Part shown: positions 8,334 through 17,183 of the stretch, one piece after another
Layout of the letters: the number at the start of each line of letters is the position of its first letter
Numbering within the stretch: the stretch's first letter is position 1
From: Rhodothermales bacterium
GTDB lineage: Bacteria > Bacteroidota > Rhodothermia > Rhodothermales > Bin80
Length of the DNA stretch: 64,000 nucleotides
Assembly: GCA_028278205.1 (NCBI GenBank)
Contig: JANQES010000054.1
Coordinates: 62,001 to 126,000 of the forward strand
Reading direction: 5' to 3'
Position numbers and translations under genes: made by a program
The notes under the pieces: model-generated
Database searches by the model: none
Told to the model about the DNA's origin: nothing
Seen by the model: only the letters and a program-made list of their open reading frames with translations

Positions 8334-9631
8334 CAACCCGCAAGCCAGCCACACATCCGCTTAATGCCTTCGACGGTACGCCCGCAATAAATCTTCAGAA
8401 AATCATCCCCAAGATCAAGGTGATCAGGCACGCCGGCAGCGGCGGCGAGGGCCTGTTCGCCGTCGAAATTAACATACGCCAGCCGAACCGTAAACTCGTC
8501 CGAAGGCCGTCCAAACGCCGAGCCGGGCAGGATCGCCACGCCCGTATCCTCCAAGAGGTGCTCGCACAGCGCTTCGCTGGTTTCGATACCGCGCGCCTGG
8601 AGCGACGACGAAAACGGCGTCAGATCCGGAAAGAGATAAAAAGCGCCTTCCGGCCTATCAACCCGCGCGCCGGCCTCTTGCAACCGGCGCGCGCAATGGC
8701 GGCCCACCGCCTTGAGGATACGCTGCGACTGGCGCAGATACCGGTCGATCTCCGGGCCGCCCTCGAACGCCCGCACGGCGGCATACTGAATCGGCGCGCT
8801 GACGGCGGTGAACGTCTCGCTGGCTACCGCCGCCACGGCGTCGAGCAACGGGCGCAGCGCGCGCGGAAACACCGACGTGCCGAGCCGCCAGCCGCCGGCC
8901 CCACACCACTTGCTCAGCCCCGCCGTCACGATGGCGCCCTCCGGATAGCACGCCGCGATGGACGCGTGTGCGCCGTCGTGATGCACCGCGCCGTAGATTT
9001 CATCCGACAAAAAAATCATCCCATGCCGCCGGGCGACCTCCGCCAGCGTCTGAAGATGATCAGCAGAGTAGGTTTGTCCGGTTGGATTGCAGGGGTAATT
9101 GAGCAGGATGAAAAACGATGTTCCAGGGTTGTCGCGTCCGAGCTGGTCGAGCGTCTCCGGCTGAAGCTGCCAGCCGCCGGCAGGGTCTGTCTCGATCCAG
9201 TGAAACGGGTTGCCCAGGATGGCGGCCTGCGGCGCATACGTCACCCAACTCGGCGAGGGCAGCGCCAGCGTCGCATCGAAAACCAGTTGAAGCAGAAAAA
9301 TCAACTCCTTCGACCCCGGCCCGATGAGCACGTCGTCGGCCACACAGTCGAGCCCATCAGTGCGGCGGTGATACGCCGCCACCGCCTCGCGCAACGTCGC
9401 CAGGCCTTTGACGGGCAGATAATCTTTCTCCTGCGCATGTGCTTTCAACGCCTCCACCACCACAGGCGGCACCGGAAACGGCGACTGCCCCAGCCCCAGC
9501 TTGTAAATGTCACGCCCTGCCGCGCGCAACGCGTTGCTCCGCTCATTAATCGCCAGCGTCGGCGACGGCGTCAGGCCCTGCACATTACGGTTTAATAAGA
9601 GGTCTATGGCAGGGCTTTCGGTTGGCGTCAT
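8333..9631 (-). CDS. PLP-dependent aminotransferase class I/II
   Basis: A 432-residue fold-type I aminotransferase. Visible motifs: NYPCNPTGQ (about 178-186), the PLP-phosphate and ring contacts SDEIYG (209-214) and the Schiff-base lysine K241 in GLSKWCGAGGWRLG. The substrate arginine is probably in the C-terminal FTVRLAYVNF. Such enzymes transaminate aspartate, aromatic amino acids or methionine; this sequence does not allow a choice. The ATG at 9631 is chosen because the 24 extra in-frame residues upstream are simply translated GATTTTGG repeat words. The stop codon is at the end of a 236-bp inverted repeat. Sits between two TonB receptors without obvious functional link. Confidence 0.87.
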   Translation of the reverse strand: MTPTESPAIDLLLNRNVQGLTPSPTLAINERSNALRAAGRDIYKLGLGQSPFPVPPVVVEALKAHAQEKDYLPVKGLATLREAVAAYHRRTDGLDCVADDVLIGPGSKELIFLLQLVFDATLALPSPSWVTYAPQAAILGNPFHWIETDPAGGWQLQPETLDQLGRDNPGTSFFILLNYPCNPTGQTYSADHLQTLAEVARRHGMIFLSDEIYGAVHHDGAHASIAACYPEGAIVTAGLSKWCGAGGWRLGTSVFPRALRPLLDAVAAVASETFTAVSAPIQYAAVRAFEGGPEIDRYLRQSQRILKAVGRHCARRLQEAGARVDRPEGAFYLFPDLTPFSSSLQARGIETSEALCEHLLEDTGVAILPGSAFGRPSDEFTVRLAYVNFDGEQALAAAAGVPDHLDLGDDFLKIYCGRTVEGIKRMCGWLAG

Positions 9632-9654
9632 GATATTAGGGTAGTAAAATTTTA

Positions 9655-9721
9655 GATTTTGGATTTTAGATTTTGGATTGGTCTTTTCTCGCATCCAATC
9701 CAAAATCCAAAATCCAAAATC
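9655..9721. repeat. Word-repeat inverted repeat, GATTTTGG vocabulary
   Basis: 27-bp arms 9655-9681 and 9695-9721 pair with one mismatch. Each arm is three or four copies of GATTTTGG/GATTTTAG. It fills the gap between the second TonB receptor stop (9728) and the aminotransferase start and is a likely terminator. The same words recur at 35535-35719, 44241-44273 and 61478-61499. Confidence 0.85.
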
Positions 9722-9727
9722 GGCAGA

Positions 9728-12517
9728 TCACAGCCGCAGCCCAAGCCGCGCGTAGTAGAACCCGCCATTCATCCCGAACTGCGTCACGCGGCGGCTGTAG
9801 GGGAAGCGACCATCGCTGTAGTTCGAGCAGTTAGTGGCAGCGCTGGCCTGGTCGTCGCAGTGCTTGTCGGGGAACGTGTTGAGGATGTTGTTGGCCCCGA
9901 CGGTGAGCGTCGCGCCGGGCATCACATCGTACGACACATTCAGGTCGAAGAGCGTCTTGGCGCCGAAGGTCTCGTCGTTGGCGTCGTTGGTCGGCTTGTA
10001 TTCGATGGAGCCGAAGTAGTTGGCGCGCGCCGTCACGCTGAACCGGCTGGCTTCGTATTTGATCGAAACATTGCCTTTCTGACGCGGCAGCGCATCTTCG
10101 AGCCGGTTGCGTTCTTCGCGGTTGAAGAGCGTGTTGCGCACCGCGTTGAGGTCGCCGCCCGCGAAGATGTTGGCCATCTCTTGCGGGATGTTGGTGTCGG
10201 TGACTTCGGTGCTCGTCACGTTGGCGGCGCCTGTGATCGTCAACTGGCCCGCGCCGGCGTCGGTGGTGTAGGCCGCCACGATGTCTACGCCCTGGGTTTC
10301 GGTGTTGACGGCGTTGGTGAAGAACTGCGCCTGGCCCACACCCTCGCTCTCGAACGGCGCCAGAATCCGCGCGACGATAGGATCGCTGTTGCTGAACCGG
10401 CTCGTCAAGACGATGCGGTCGTCGATGGTGATCCGGTAAAAATCAGCCGTGAGCGAGAGGTTGGGCAGCGGGCGGGCGGTGAAGCCGGCGCTGATGTTGA
10501 GCGAGGTTTCTTCCTTGAGATCCGGCACGCCGAAGGCTTTCGTGACGGGGCTGTTGTTCTCGCCCGTGAGCACGCGCGCCGGCACCAGATTGCCCGTGGC
10601 ATCAAACACAAACTGGATGCTGACGTTGTTGAACCAGACCTGATGCAGCGACGGCGCGCGGAACCCGGTGCTGGCAGCCCCACGAAGCGCGAATCGTTCG
10701 TTCAACTCAAAACGACCGGCAATCTTGCCGTTGACCGTCGAGCCGAAGTCGCTGTAATTCTCGAACCGCACAGCGCCTGTTGCCAGGAACTGGTCTGAAA
10801 ACTCAGCTTCCAGATCGGCGTAGCCGCTGACGCTGTAGCGATACCGATCTACCTCGTTCGCGGGCTGGAAGCCGGGGAAGACCTGCGAGCCGGGGTTCTT
10901 GGGCGAACCGTTGGGCTGGAGCGCAAAGTCGACGCCGGGGATGTCGCCGCCGTTGCCCAGCGAGTACGACTCGAACTGCCCCGCCTCGATCTGATAATTC
11001 TCGACACGGAATTCCGAGCCTATCGCCAGCGACAGCGAGTTGACGCCGACGACCGGAAGGTTCCGATAGGCGTCGAAGTTGCCCGTCGACTGGTTGAAGT
11101 GCAGCGTGCCGGCGTCGAACGACGTCGGGCTGGCGCTGCCGACGATAGAGGCGTTGATCGAGTTCTCGATGTTGAACTGGAACGAGTTGCCGCCCGTCGT
11201 CGCGCTCAGATCCACGATCCAGTCGTTGATGTTGCCCCGCAGGCCGGCGGTGACCCCGTGGTCGTTGATTTCGGAGTGGATCTCCGGCAGAAATCCATCG
11301 GGATACACGTCGAGGTTGTTGCGGTCGAACTGGTTGGGGCGTCGGACGAAGCCGGTGGCCTCGCCTTTGCGGTGCGAAGCGCCGCCGCTGGCGTAGAACT
11401 GCGCGCCGCCCGCGAGGGGCACTTTCGTGTTGAAGAAAACCGCGCCCATCGTGGCAAAACCCTGGCCGGTTTTCATCTGGACGTCCTGCCGCGTCAGGCC
11501 ACGCCGCGCCAGTTCAGCGTCGGTAGCGGCCTGGCCGGAGACGCCGGGGAAGTAATCGCCCAGCCAGGGTTCGGAACGATCGGTGCGGTTGCGGTCGAGG
11601 AATTCGCCGGTGACGTTGAAGAAGCCGCCTTCGCCAATTTTGAAACCGTAGTTGGTCGAAAGCTGGAACTGCTCGCCGTCGCTCTCGCCGGTCTGCCCGT
11701 AGCCGGCATCGACCAGCAGCGCGTCGGTTTGATCCTGCAATTCGATGTTGATCACGCCTGCGATGGCGTCGGAGCCGTACTGCGCCGCCGCGCCGTCGCG
11801 CAGCACCTCGATCCGCTTAACCGCGCCTTTCGGGATGGCGTTGAGATCCACGCCCACGGTGCCGCGCCCGAAGGTGCCGTTGACGTGGACGATGGCCGAC
11901 GTATGTCGCCGCCTGCCGTTGACGAGCGTGAGCACCTGATCGGGTCCCAACCCCCTGAGGCTGGCCGGGTTGATGTGGTCCGTCCCGTCAGAGATCGTCT
12001 GGTGGGAGGCGTTAAACGACGGGGCGACGTAGTGCAGCGCCTGGTTGATTTCCTGCACGCCGAGTTGCCCGAGGGCCTCCGCCGGAATCACATCCACCGG
12101 CACCGGCGTCTCGATGGCCGTCCGTTCGCCGCGCGAGCCGAGCACCACCACCTCCTCGCCAAATTCCGCGATACTCTCTTGCAGGTCGAAGTCTTGCGTC
12201 ACTGTCCCACCGGCAGTCACCTGGACGCGGGCCTCCTCGGTCGTAAACCCGACGAAGCTGGCGCGGACGGTGTAGGTGCCCGGATCTACCCTGAGCGAAT
12301 ACCGCCCGGCGGTCACGTCGGTCGTCGTGCCGATGAGCGTGCCCACGATAGAGACCGAGGCGCCGGGCAGCGGCGCCCCCTCGGCGGTCACGGTGCCAGA
12401 GATCGTGCCCTGCTGCTGGGCGGTGGCTGTCAGGGGGATAAAAAGCGCGAGAAGCAACCCAATCAGGCCACAGTAGCCTCGCCGTAACTGCCTGAATCGT
12501 AACGTGTTATCAGTCAT
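9728..12517 (-). CDS. TonB-dependent outer-membrane receptor with carboxypeptidase-regulatory-like domain
   Basis: A 929-residue receptor with the same architecture as the one at 5089-7932: signal peptide ending at about residue 33 (TATAQ), CarboxypepD_reg-like domain (about 36-115), plug (about 130-250; VLRDGAAAQYGSDAIAGVINI) and barrel. The plug and early barrel are closely similar to the paralogue (ETPVPVDV.P, GLGPDQVL.LVNG.RRHT, HVNG), so the pair comes from an old duplication. The ATG at 12517 has an excellent AAGGAGG ribosome site seven bases upstream. A cysteine pair in DDQASAATNCSNY near the C-terminus could form a disulphide. Ligand unknown. Upstream lies about 600 bp without a recognisable gene. 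Confidence 0.93.
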   Translation of the reverse strand: MTDNTLRFRQLRRGYCGLIGLLLALFIPLTATAQQQGTISGTVTAEGAPLPGASVSIVGTLIGTTTDVTAGRYSLRVDPGTYTVRASFVGFTTEEARVQVTAGGTVTQDFDLQESIAEFGEEVVVLGSRGERTAIETPVPVDVIPAEALGQLGVQEINQALHYVAPSFNASHQTISDGTDHINPASLRGLGPDQVLTLVNGRRRHTSAIVHVNGTFGRGTVGVDLNAIPKGAVKRIEVLRDGAAAQYGSDAIAGVINIELQDQTDALLVDAGYGQTGESDGEQFQLSTNYGFKIGEGGFFNVTGEFLDRNRTDRSEPWLGDYFPGVSGQAATDAELARRGLTRQDVQMKTGQGFATMGAVFFNTKVPLAGGAQFYASGGASHRKGEATGFVRRPNQFDRNNLDVYPDGFLPEIHSEINDHGVTAGLRGNINDWIVDLSATTGGNSFQFNIENSINASIVGSASPTSFDAGTLHFNQSTGNFDAYRNLPVVGVNSLSLAIGSEFRVENYQIEAGQFESYSLGNGGDIPGVDFALQPNGSPKNPGSQVFPGFQPANEVDRYRYSVSGYADLEAEFSDQFLATGAVRFENYSDFGSTVNGKIAGRFELNERFALRGAASTGFRAPSLHQVWFNNVSIQFVFDATGNLVPARVLTGENNSPVTKAFGVPDLKEETSLNISAGFTARPLPNLSLTADFYRITIDDRIVLTSRFSNSDPIVARILAPFESEGVGQAQFFTNAVNTETQGVDIVAAYTTDAGAGQLTITGAANVTSTEVTDTNIPQEMANIFAGGDLNAVRNTLFNREERNRLEDALPRQKGNVSIKYEASRFSVTARANYFGSIEYKPTNDANDETFGAKTLFDLNVSYDVMPGATLTVGANNILNTFPDKHCDDQASAATNCSNYSDGRFPYSRRVTQFGMNGGFYYARLGLRL

Positions 12518-13109
12518 GTTACCTCCTTGGTTCGGTGAAGAATTTGATGGAATGCTGCCTGGCTTCACTACCGGGATCGAGAGTCGATCTGTACATGGAT
12601 CCACGCGCTTCGCCGGAGGCTGGTCCCGGTCGTCAACACGTCAGCGGAAGGTCATCCCAAAATCAGTTGATTCCGTAACAGATCAACATGATTGGGAATC
12701 AGGGGGCGGTAAGGCGGGCTATCGGGTCTAGAAACGAATAAAAGACAAAGCCCCCTGTATTCGGTCATATTTACTATGTAGAGGTTACAGACGAATTCTG
12801 CAAGAGATTTATGGATAGGTGGTAGAAAGTATAGGGGCATTTGGAATGGTTTTGCTCCATGTCATCGCTGGCGACGGTCATGGGTCACGGGTCATGAGTC
12901 ATGGGATTTTAAGAGAGCCACGTGACTCATGACCCATGACCCCCCATCAAAAGCAAAACATCCAGGGCTTTTGCTGCCGGAGCGGGCCGACGGCTTCGAA
13001 CCGCCGTGCAGCGGTGGTGACGGCCTGCGGCACAAAGCGAAAACCGCCGCGTCGTCCGCCAGCGTGGCCCGGATCAGGTCGAAGGCATCGGCGGGGAGCA
13101 GCGTCACGA
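12518..13109. other. Intergenic stretch without a recognisable gene
   Basis: Base composition drops sharply here. The first 350 bp presumably hold the promoter of the TonB receptor, but I cannot pick boxes. 12876-12942 is a word-repeat inverted repeat. 12960-13110 is a short GC-rich patch whose minus-strand frames look protein-like (for example ADAFDLIRATLADDAAVF) but give no family I recognise; it may be the debris of a lost gene. Confidence 0.5.
12876..12942. repeat. Word-repeat inverted repeat, GGGTCATGAGTCATG vocabulary
   Basis: The left arm 12876-12904 has four GGTCATG/GGTCACG words. The right arm 12919-12942 has the complement (CACGTGACTCATGACCCATGACC). Related words (GGTCACTGGTCATTGG) occur at 20840-20904, 24526-24612 and 30319-30359. 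Confidence 0.75.
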
Positions 13110-14201
13110 TCACCTGCTAAATAATCTAGATAAAAGCTCACTGATTATAGATATTACTCCTGGGAGTGAAGGTGTTAGGATTAGACCGAAGTACTTCTTG
13201 AGATTTCGTAAATTAAATGGCCAAACGGGAAACTCCTTCGTTAGCGCGGATAATTCTTTGAGTTGATTAACTTTCTTTAGGAGCAATTCCATCTGAGCGG
13301 CATCTTTCGAACGTAGTGTGTGAAGTTGTTTGTAGTGAACATCAAGCTCTATAGAAAGCTCTCTCAAAAGGTTTGTTCTGTAGGAAACCATGGCCGAATG
13401 AGCCGCGAATAATGGCGAAAAAAATACCGTTGGCGCGAGACAAAAATATATAACAAGCATTAACACCCAGATGTACGTGCTCACCTGAAAGTAGATTGAG
13501 AGGAGGATGGTAAACCCAATCGCGGCAATGAGATAACCGAGGTTAGCTGAGAACCGTCCTATGGCTCCCATTCCTCCGGCCTTATCAATATGAAAAGGTT
13601 TTATCCTTATCGATATGTTTTCGTTTTTGTATAAGGAATTCAGTGTGTGAGCGATGACAAGCAGGTCATAAATTACCGTGAACAGTGCGTAGGTAATGAT
13701 AAAATATACAGGGGCGCGCAGCATGATCATTGCGGGATGAGCAGTAATCCAGCCAGGATGGGGAGGCTCCTGGGAGAATTGATAAATAAACCAACCTGTG
13801 AAAATAAGCGCCGATGCAGCTGTCAAACGAGAGGCCCATGGATTATGTAGGAGATCTCTTCCTTTTTCAAGTACGGTTCTCGTGTGTACCGCTGACGGCA
13901 GTACATCATTCCGTGCTAAATCACCAAAGAGCGTTGTCGCAGAACCCTGAAGCCAGCAAAAATAGCCCATAATCGTTGGTTGTAATAGAAATTCAAACGA
14001 CCAAGATGGGTAATCCACGATGAATCCTACAATGGAGGTAGTGGATGTCATAACTCCAAAAAAGGACGCCAATACACTGTCCATAACAAGATTAAAACCT
14101 AACACTGCCAGGGTAACTTGCAGTGGTCTATACCTCTTACGCAATAAAAACTCGGGAAACCATCCCCGATTGTGAAGTTCCTTTATTAATTCTAACTCCA
14201 T
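13110..14201 (-). CDS. Uncharacterised multi-pass membrane protein
   Basis: A 363-residue protein with about six hydrophobic segments (roughly 29-50, 70-90, 124-142, 157-185, 218-262), then a hydrophilic, heptad-like stretch (about 275-320; LLRELSIELDVHYKQLHTLRSKDAAQMELLLKKVNQLKEL) and a final hydrophobic end (about 336-358). I recognise no family or motif. The gene is clearly AT-richer than its neighbours and uses different codons, which suggests recent acquisition. It stands alone, convergent to nothing and divergent from the hydrolase at 14493. It could be a sensor or channel, but that is speculation. Confidence 0.7.
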   Translation of the reverse strand: MELELIKELHNRGWFPEFLLRKRYRPLQVTLAVLGFNLVMDSVLASFFGVMTSTTSIVGFIVDYPSWSFEFLLQPTIMGYFCWLQGSATTLFGDLARNDVLPSAVHTRTVLEKGRDLLHNPWASRLTAASALIFTGWFIYQFSQEPPHPGWITAHPAMIMLRAPVYFIITYALFTVIYDLLVIAHTLNSLYKNENISIRIKPFHIDKAGGMGAIGRFSANLGYLIAAIGFTILLSIYFQVSTYIWVLMLVIYFCLAPTVFFSPLFAAHSAMVSYRTNLLRELSIELDVHYKQLHTLRSKDAAQMELLLKKVNQLKELSALTKEFPVWPFNLRNLKKYFGLILTPSLPGVISIISELLSRLFSR

Positions 14202-14492
14202 TTTTCTGCTTCAGTCCTATCTTGTGAAAGGCAACTATTCTGCCTTGTCATCGTTTTTTTCTCCGCGCAGGTTACTGGCATCTCGACGTTGGGTACTTGC
14301 AATGTCCTTGGTAAACGGTGCGAGTTAACGGCGTTCAAAATATAACCTTAGGCAAGGAGGATGGAAAGGGGGCATTATCAGTGCAAGCTCCCATGGAAGT
14401 TTTTTCCAAAGATCTACCGCCTGCTACGAGTAAGAAAGAGAAAATGCTCAAAACTAGCGGCTAACACGCTAATACCCAGGGGCCAAACGCTG

Positions 14493-15452
14493 ATGAAGAA
14501 ACTTAAGGTCATCCTCGCAACCTTCGTCATTCTCGGAGTCGTGTTTGCGCTTGGGCCGCGGGCCTCTGTTGATAGTACGCTTCGCCCTGTAACATTACCT
14601 GCGGACCTGGAAGGATACCTGGCAGCATCCGAAGCACGCTTTACAGATGTCCGGATCGGTACCCAAAAAACCATCGTCTGGGCTGATTCTGCAAAGATGA
14701 AGACATCGATCTCTGTTGTCTATCTTCACGGATTTTCGGCCACCCGTCAGGAGACGCGTCCGCTCTGCGACACGGTGGCGGCTCGACTTGGGGCCAACCT
14801 CTTTTACACGCGGCTCACGGGGCACGGTCGGAGTGACGATGCCATGGCGGAAGCTACGGCCAATGCCTGGCTCAACGACGCCAAGGAAGCTCTGGAAATA
14901 GGACGACAATTGGGCGAGCAAGTGCTTCTCGTAGGCACGTCCACCGGGGGCACACTGGCGACCTGGCTGGCCGCGCAGGAGAATGCTGACGACCTGCTGG
15001 CCCTGGTCTTGATCTCCCCTAACTTTGCGCCGCAAGATCCGGATGCTCGATTTCTTATCTGGCCATGGGGTAAAACCATCGTCCGGCTTGTGCAAGGGGA
15101 GTACATGATTTGGACGCCCCACAACGACGCGCAGGCCAGATACTGGAACACGCGCTACCCCAGCGAATCACTGGTAACGATGATGAGCCTCGTAGACTTA
15201 GTGGAGCACACAAACCTCGACGCCATCACGTCTCCAGCGTTACTTATCTATTCGCCCTTGGATCAGGTCGTTAGCGCGGATAAAATTAAGAAGCGTTTTC
15301 CTGAGTTCGGATCTACGACAAAGCAACTGGTTGCACTCGAAGACGCTGGCGATCCTTCTAACCACGTGCTTGCCGGCGCCATCCTTTCCCCAGAAAACAC
15401 CGAGCAGGTTGCGGAATTGATTCTTGAGTTTGTAGAACCCCACCTCAATTAA
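14493..15452 (+). CDS. Membrane-anchored alpha/beta hydrolase (serine lipase/esterase fold)
   Basis: A 319-residue alpha/beta hydrolase with an N-terminal signal anchor (residues 5-22). YLHGFSATRQE (77-87) forms the oxyanion region, GTSTGG gives the nucleophile S150, D is in YSPLDQVVS near 252, and the histidine is in SNHVLAG near 294. This is a full Ser-Asp-His triad. Resembles monoacylglycerol-lipase or esterase proteins; natural substrate unknown. The ATG at 14493 is chosen because it precedes the anchor helix; the 44 upstream in-frame residues look non-coding. Convergent with the DUF547 gene 41 bp downstream. Confidence 0.82.
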   Translation: MKKLKVILATFVILGVVFALGPRASVDSTLRPVTLPADLEGYLAASEARFTDVRIGTQKTIVWADSAKMKTSISVVYLHGFSATRQETRPLCDTVAARLGANLFYTRLTGHGRSDDAMAEATANAWLNDAKEALEIGRQLGEQVLLVGTSTGGTLATWLAAQENADDLLALVLISPNFAPQDPDARFLIWPWGKTIVRLVQGEYMIWTPHNDAQARYWNTRYPSESLVTMMSLVDLVEHTNLDAITSPALLIYSPLDQVVSADKIKKRFPEFGSTTKQLVALEDAGDPSNHVLAGAILSPENTEQVAELILEFVEPHLN

Positions 15453-15493
15453 TGTTGGGTCATAGTACACGACCTGGGAAGACACGCCCTCTA

Positions 15494-16327
15494 TTATTTG
15501 TCGTTAAGGCCCCAGTCGTAATCGAGGAATTTGACGGTAAGATTCTCTCCATGCTTCATAATTAACTGTTTTAGGGGCAGGTCCGCATAGGTTGCAATAT
15601 ATTCTGGGAGGGTATTGGCACTCCCCTGAAAGGTAGGATTGATAAAATCATCATTATACCAGTTCAAAATCGAGGAAAGAAAAAGCGTGTTGCCATCGAG
15701 TTTCACATGTCTTGCGTTCTGGACGAACTGTTTTGTTATGAGGTCAAGCTGATGGTCTACATCAGTACCGTTGTATGCCCAGGGTTGGAGTGTCGGGCAA
15801 CCGATAGAAGCGCAGTTAAGGGCAAAGTGAACCCGCGGGTCTTTGTAGAGTGGCCGTAAAAGACCATGCTCGATGTCGTCAAGGCTGAGGGAATGGCGGC
15901 CTACTTTGTATCTTTTTGTAGACCACGGAGCCCGTATGTTTCGTATCGAGGTCAGGCCTGGATAGTGTTCGAGGATGAGTTTGAGGGTGTAGGCATTGTA
16001 GGCGTTGATGAGCAACGCCATCTGCTCGTCGCGAGCAAGACGTTCTAAATTGGCATTCGCTATGTGTTTAAGATACTGATCAAGGATTCCCTCATCCTGC
16101 TTGAGTCCACTGTAGTTGACTCTTTCTTCGTCGGGTATGACGTATTTTGTAAGCAGTTCGGAGTAAATCGTATGAGAAAACGATTCGTCTCCTTCGAGGA
16201 TTCCTTTCTGGAGCTCGGGGACTATCGCGTCCTGAAGGAGGGAGGCCTCAGGGGCGTCAAAAAGAAAACAACCTCCCGGCAGGCACACCAGGACCATCAC
16301 GAGGGTCACTTTCGTAAATCGCATCAT
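15494..16327 (-). CDS. DUF547 family lipoprotein
   Basis: A 277-residue protein with a lipoprotein-like signal (MMRFTKVTLVMVLVCLPGGC; the lipobox PGGC is slightly unusual) followed by a complete DUF547 domain (about 60-245). The domain shows the conserved NAYNAYTLKLILEHYP, VHFALNCASIGCP and FLSSILNWYNDDF segments. The conserved Cys/Ser/His positions of DUF547 suggest a papain-like or transglutaminase-like fold, but no reaction is established. The start at 16327 falls one base after the stop of the glycosyltransferase; an in-frame ATG at 16339 overlapping that gene is the alternative. The two are surely one transcription unit, and this pairing with a TIGR04283-type transferase is seen in other genomes. 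Confidence 0.88.
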   Translation of the reverse strand: MMRFTKVTLVMVLVCLPGGCFLFDAPEASLLQDAIVPELQKGILEGDESFSHTIYSELLTKYVIPDEERVNYSGLKQDEGILDQYLKHIANANLERLARDEQMALLINAYNAYTLKLILEHYPGLTSIRNIRAPWSTKRYKVGRHSLSLDDIEHGLLRPLYKDPRVHFALNCASIGCPTLQPWAYNGTDVDHQLDLITKQFVQNARHVKLDGNTLFLSSILNWYNDDFINPTFQGSANTLPEYIATYADLPLKQLIMKHGENLTVKFLDYDWGLNDK

Positions 16328-16328
16328 C

Positions 16329-17015
16329 TTAGCGGACATTTCTATAAAACCGGGCAAGGGTTTCCGGGGAGACCTTGAGACGATGGAGCCAGGGTATCAG
16401 ATTGATTAATAAACAATAATAGATGGGACGATCAAGGAATCGACGTCCTGAGACACGCACTCTGGCCGGCACTATCTGAATCTTGCCATGATGCCTCAGG
16501 CGGCGAGCAAACTCTCGATCTTCCATGATTGGCAGGTCTGGGAAACCATTGATTTCGTGAAAGATATGGCGATGCACAAAAATGGCTTGATCGCCGTAGG
16601 GTAATTTTGAGAAACGAGAGTATATGTCCGCAAAGTGTAGAAACGGGCTGAGCCAACTCCGTCCGGCGTCGTCAATGGTCCAGGTTCGGAAGGCGCCTCC
16701 AACAACATCGGAATGGGACATCGTGTCTTGGATCAAACCAGCGGCGTTAGCTGGCAACATGACGTCAGCGTGTAGAAAGAGTAAGACATCGCCCGTTGCT
16801 TTTGCTGCGCCCGCATTCATCTGCTTCGCCCGCCCTCTCGGTGCGGAAAGTACCCTGGCTGTTCCATGGGACTTTGCGATGTCAGCCGTAGTATCATCGC
16901 TGTTGCCGTCAACGACAATCACTTCGAAGAATTTCCCAGACTTATGAAGCTCATTGAGCCGCGACTCGATGCGTTCAGCTTCGTTATATACAGGAATGAC
17001 GACGGAGATTGTCAT
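16329..17015 (-). CDS. Family 2 glycosyltransferase, TIGR04283-like
   Basis: A 228-residue GT-A glycosyltransferase. Family 2 opening SVVIPVYNEAERIESRL, DGNSDDTT near 42, then APRGRAKQMNAGAAKATGDVLLFLHADVMLP, which is the hallmark of the TIGR04283 group (rSAM/selenodomain-associated, called arsenosugar-biosynthesis glycosyltransferase in some databases). GDQAIFVHR and MEDREFARRL complete the fold. No radical-SAM or arsenic gene is present in this window, so the arsenosugar label should not be carried over. ATG 17015 is chosen because it precedes the first beta strand. Overlaps or abuts the DUF547 gene, so they act together or are at least co-expressed. Confidence 0.87.
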   Translation of the reverse strand: MTISVVIPVYNEAERIESRLNELHKSGKFFEVIVVDGNSDDTTADIAKSHGTARVLSAPRGRAKQMNAGAAKATGDVLLFLHADVMLPANAAGLIQDTMSHSDVVGGAFRTWTIDDAGRSWLSPFLHFADIYSRFSKLPYGDQAIFVHRHIFHEINGFPDLPIMEDREFARRLRHHGKIQIVPARVRVSGRRFLDRPIYYCLLINLIPWLHRLKVSPETLARFYRNVR

Positions 17016-17183
17016 AATCCCAAAAAGAGCAAACAAGGAAGATGAGCAGTTCGTTCGTGAGTATCATTCACCCCTGAAAATGTTTCACAAAGGTGTGCAA
17101 CAAGTGATGCGCTGAGGCAGTAACTAGCACAAAGCCTCTCAAGACATCCTCTCGTATCTCCAACTTTTTACCTGTCCCGCTCC

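Noticed and set aside
12960..13113. GC-rich patch that could be a small gene
   Set aside because: Minus-strand frames look protein-like but there is no ribosome site, no match I recognise and no complete short gene; noted as possible debris only.
16329..17015. Arsenosugar biosynthesis role for the TIGR04283-like transferase
   Set aside because: No radical-SAM or arsenic methyltransferase gene is in the window; the family label alone is not evidence.
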